25,274 nt of DNA from positions 1 through 25,274 of the forward strand of contig JAIVHD010000250.1 of the NCBI GenBank assembly GCA_020201235.1. Direction: 5' to 3'. The notes under the pieces are model-generated. The model was not told the origin of the DNA and did not search any database. It saw only the letters and a program-made list of their open reading frames with translations. Source of the DNA: Lysobacteraceae bacterium (lineage in GTDB: Bacteria; Pseudomonadota; Gammaproteobacteria; Xanthomonadales; Wenzhouxiangellaceae). This document shows positions 25,159-25,274 of this stretch, one piece after another; position 1 is the stretch's first letter, and each line of letters begins with the position of its first letter. Made by a program: the position numbers and the translations under genes.

Positions 25159-25274
25159 GTGCCGCATTCCGAACCGGTGGTCGAAGTCGAGACCAGCGAT
25201 GGTCACCGCTTCGAGCTGATCGATATCGCGCCCAGGTCGCCGCAACAAACCCTTCTGCTGTTGCCCGGCATGGG
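25159..25274 (+). CDS. Alpha/beta hydrolase, N-terminal fragment (cut by window end)
   Basis: GTG 25159 begins 3 bp after the phospholipase stop. The visible 38 residues (VPHSEPVVEVETSDGHRFELIDIAPR, then SPQQTLLLLPGMG) match the N-terminal strands of an alpha/beta hydrolase just before the oxyanion-hole loop. There is no clear ribosome site, so translational coupling to the phospholipase gene is likely. The enzyme class cannot be decided from this piece. Confidence 0.6.
   Translation, partial: MPHSEPVVEVETSDGHRFELIDIAPRSPQQTLLLLPGM

Noticed and set aside
1..25274. CRISPR array, prophage or toxin-antitoxin/defence module
   Set aside because: No regularly spaced direct repeats, no integrase, capsid or nuclease genes were seen on either strand.

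Overview
This 25.3 kb window is GC-rich chromosomal DNA from a Gram-negative bacterium. The gene content points to a gammaproteobacterium: OMPLA-type outer-membrane phospholipase, lipoprotein-type RND adaptor, DUF3313-like periplasmic protein, SIMPL protein, NfeD/slipin pair and a YeiH-type permease. The secreted DUF11-repeat protein ending in a FADGLES-like tail reminds me of the Wenzhouxiangella/Xanthomonadales/Chromatiales neighbourhood, but that placement is inference. There is no phage module, CRISPR array or complete insertion sequence; it reads as ordinary chromosome with some local decay.

Layout. 1-785: C-terminal end of a secreted DUF11-repeat protein. 1061-3406: PAS-GAF-GGDEF-EAL cyclic-di-GMP protein, rather AT-richer than its neighbours. 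3379-6548 (minus): a tight sulfotransferase, glycosyltransferase and DUF2334 deacetylase operon, probably for glycan or glycolipid modification. 6919-7180: cold-shock protein with a clear terminator. 7233-8000 (minus): NRDE/TANGO2-like protein. 8186-8351: a long imperfect inverted repeat, with a diverged relative at about 11537-11660. 8386-11508: SIMPL protein, a frameshifted NfeD membrane protease, and its slipin partner. 11664-13628 (minus): S9 prolyl-oligopeptidase-family exopeptidase. 13959-14921 (minus): YeiH-family permease. 15095-17793 (minus): VKOR-thioredoxin fusion followed by a DUF885 metallopeptidase-like protein. 17942-22439: TetR, RND adaptor and RND permease operon, in which the permease is broken by two out-of-frame internal deletions. 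22451-23098 (minus): DUF3313-like exported protein. 23444-23518: tRNA-Val(CAC). 24046-25155: outer-membrane phospholipase A, followed at once by the start of an alpha/beta hydrolase.

Points that deserve most attention: (i) the efflux operon keeps an intact regulator, adaptor and what looks like a palindromic operator pair, although its pump is broken; (ii) the NfeD frameshift falls between the catalytic Ser and the presumed catalytic Lys while the partner slipin is intact; (iii) a two-copy family of imperfect palindromic repeats; (iv) two degenerate copies of a sequence resembling an insertion-sequence end; (v) the compact sulfotransferase/glycosyltransferase/deacetylase operon. I did not find convincing evidence for a wholly new defence or enzymatic system; the best candidates for something undescribed are the glycan-sulfation operon and the repeat family.
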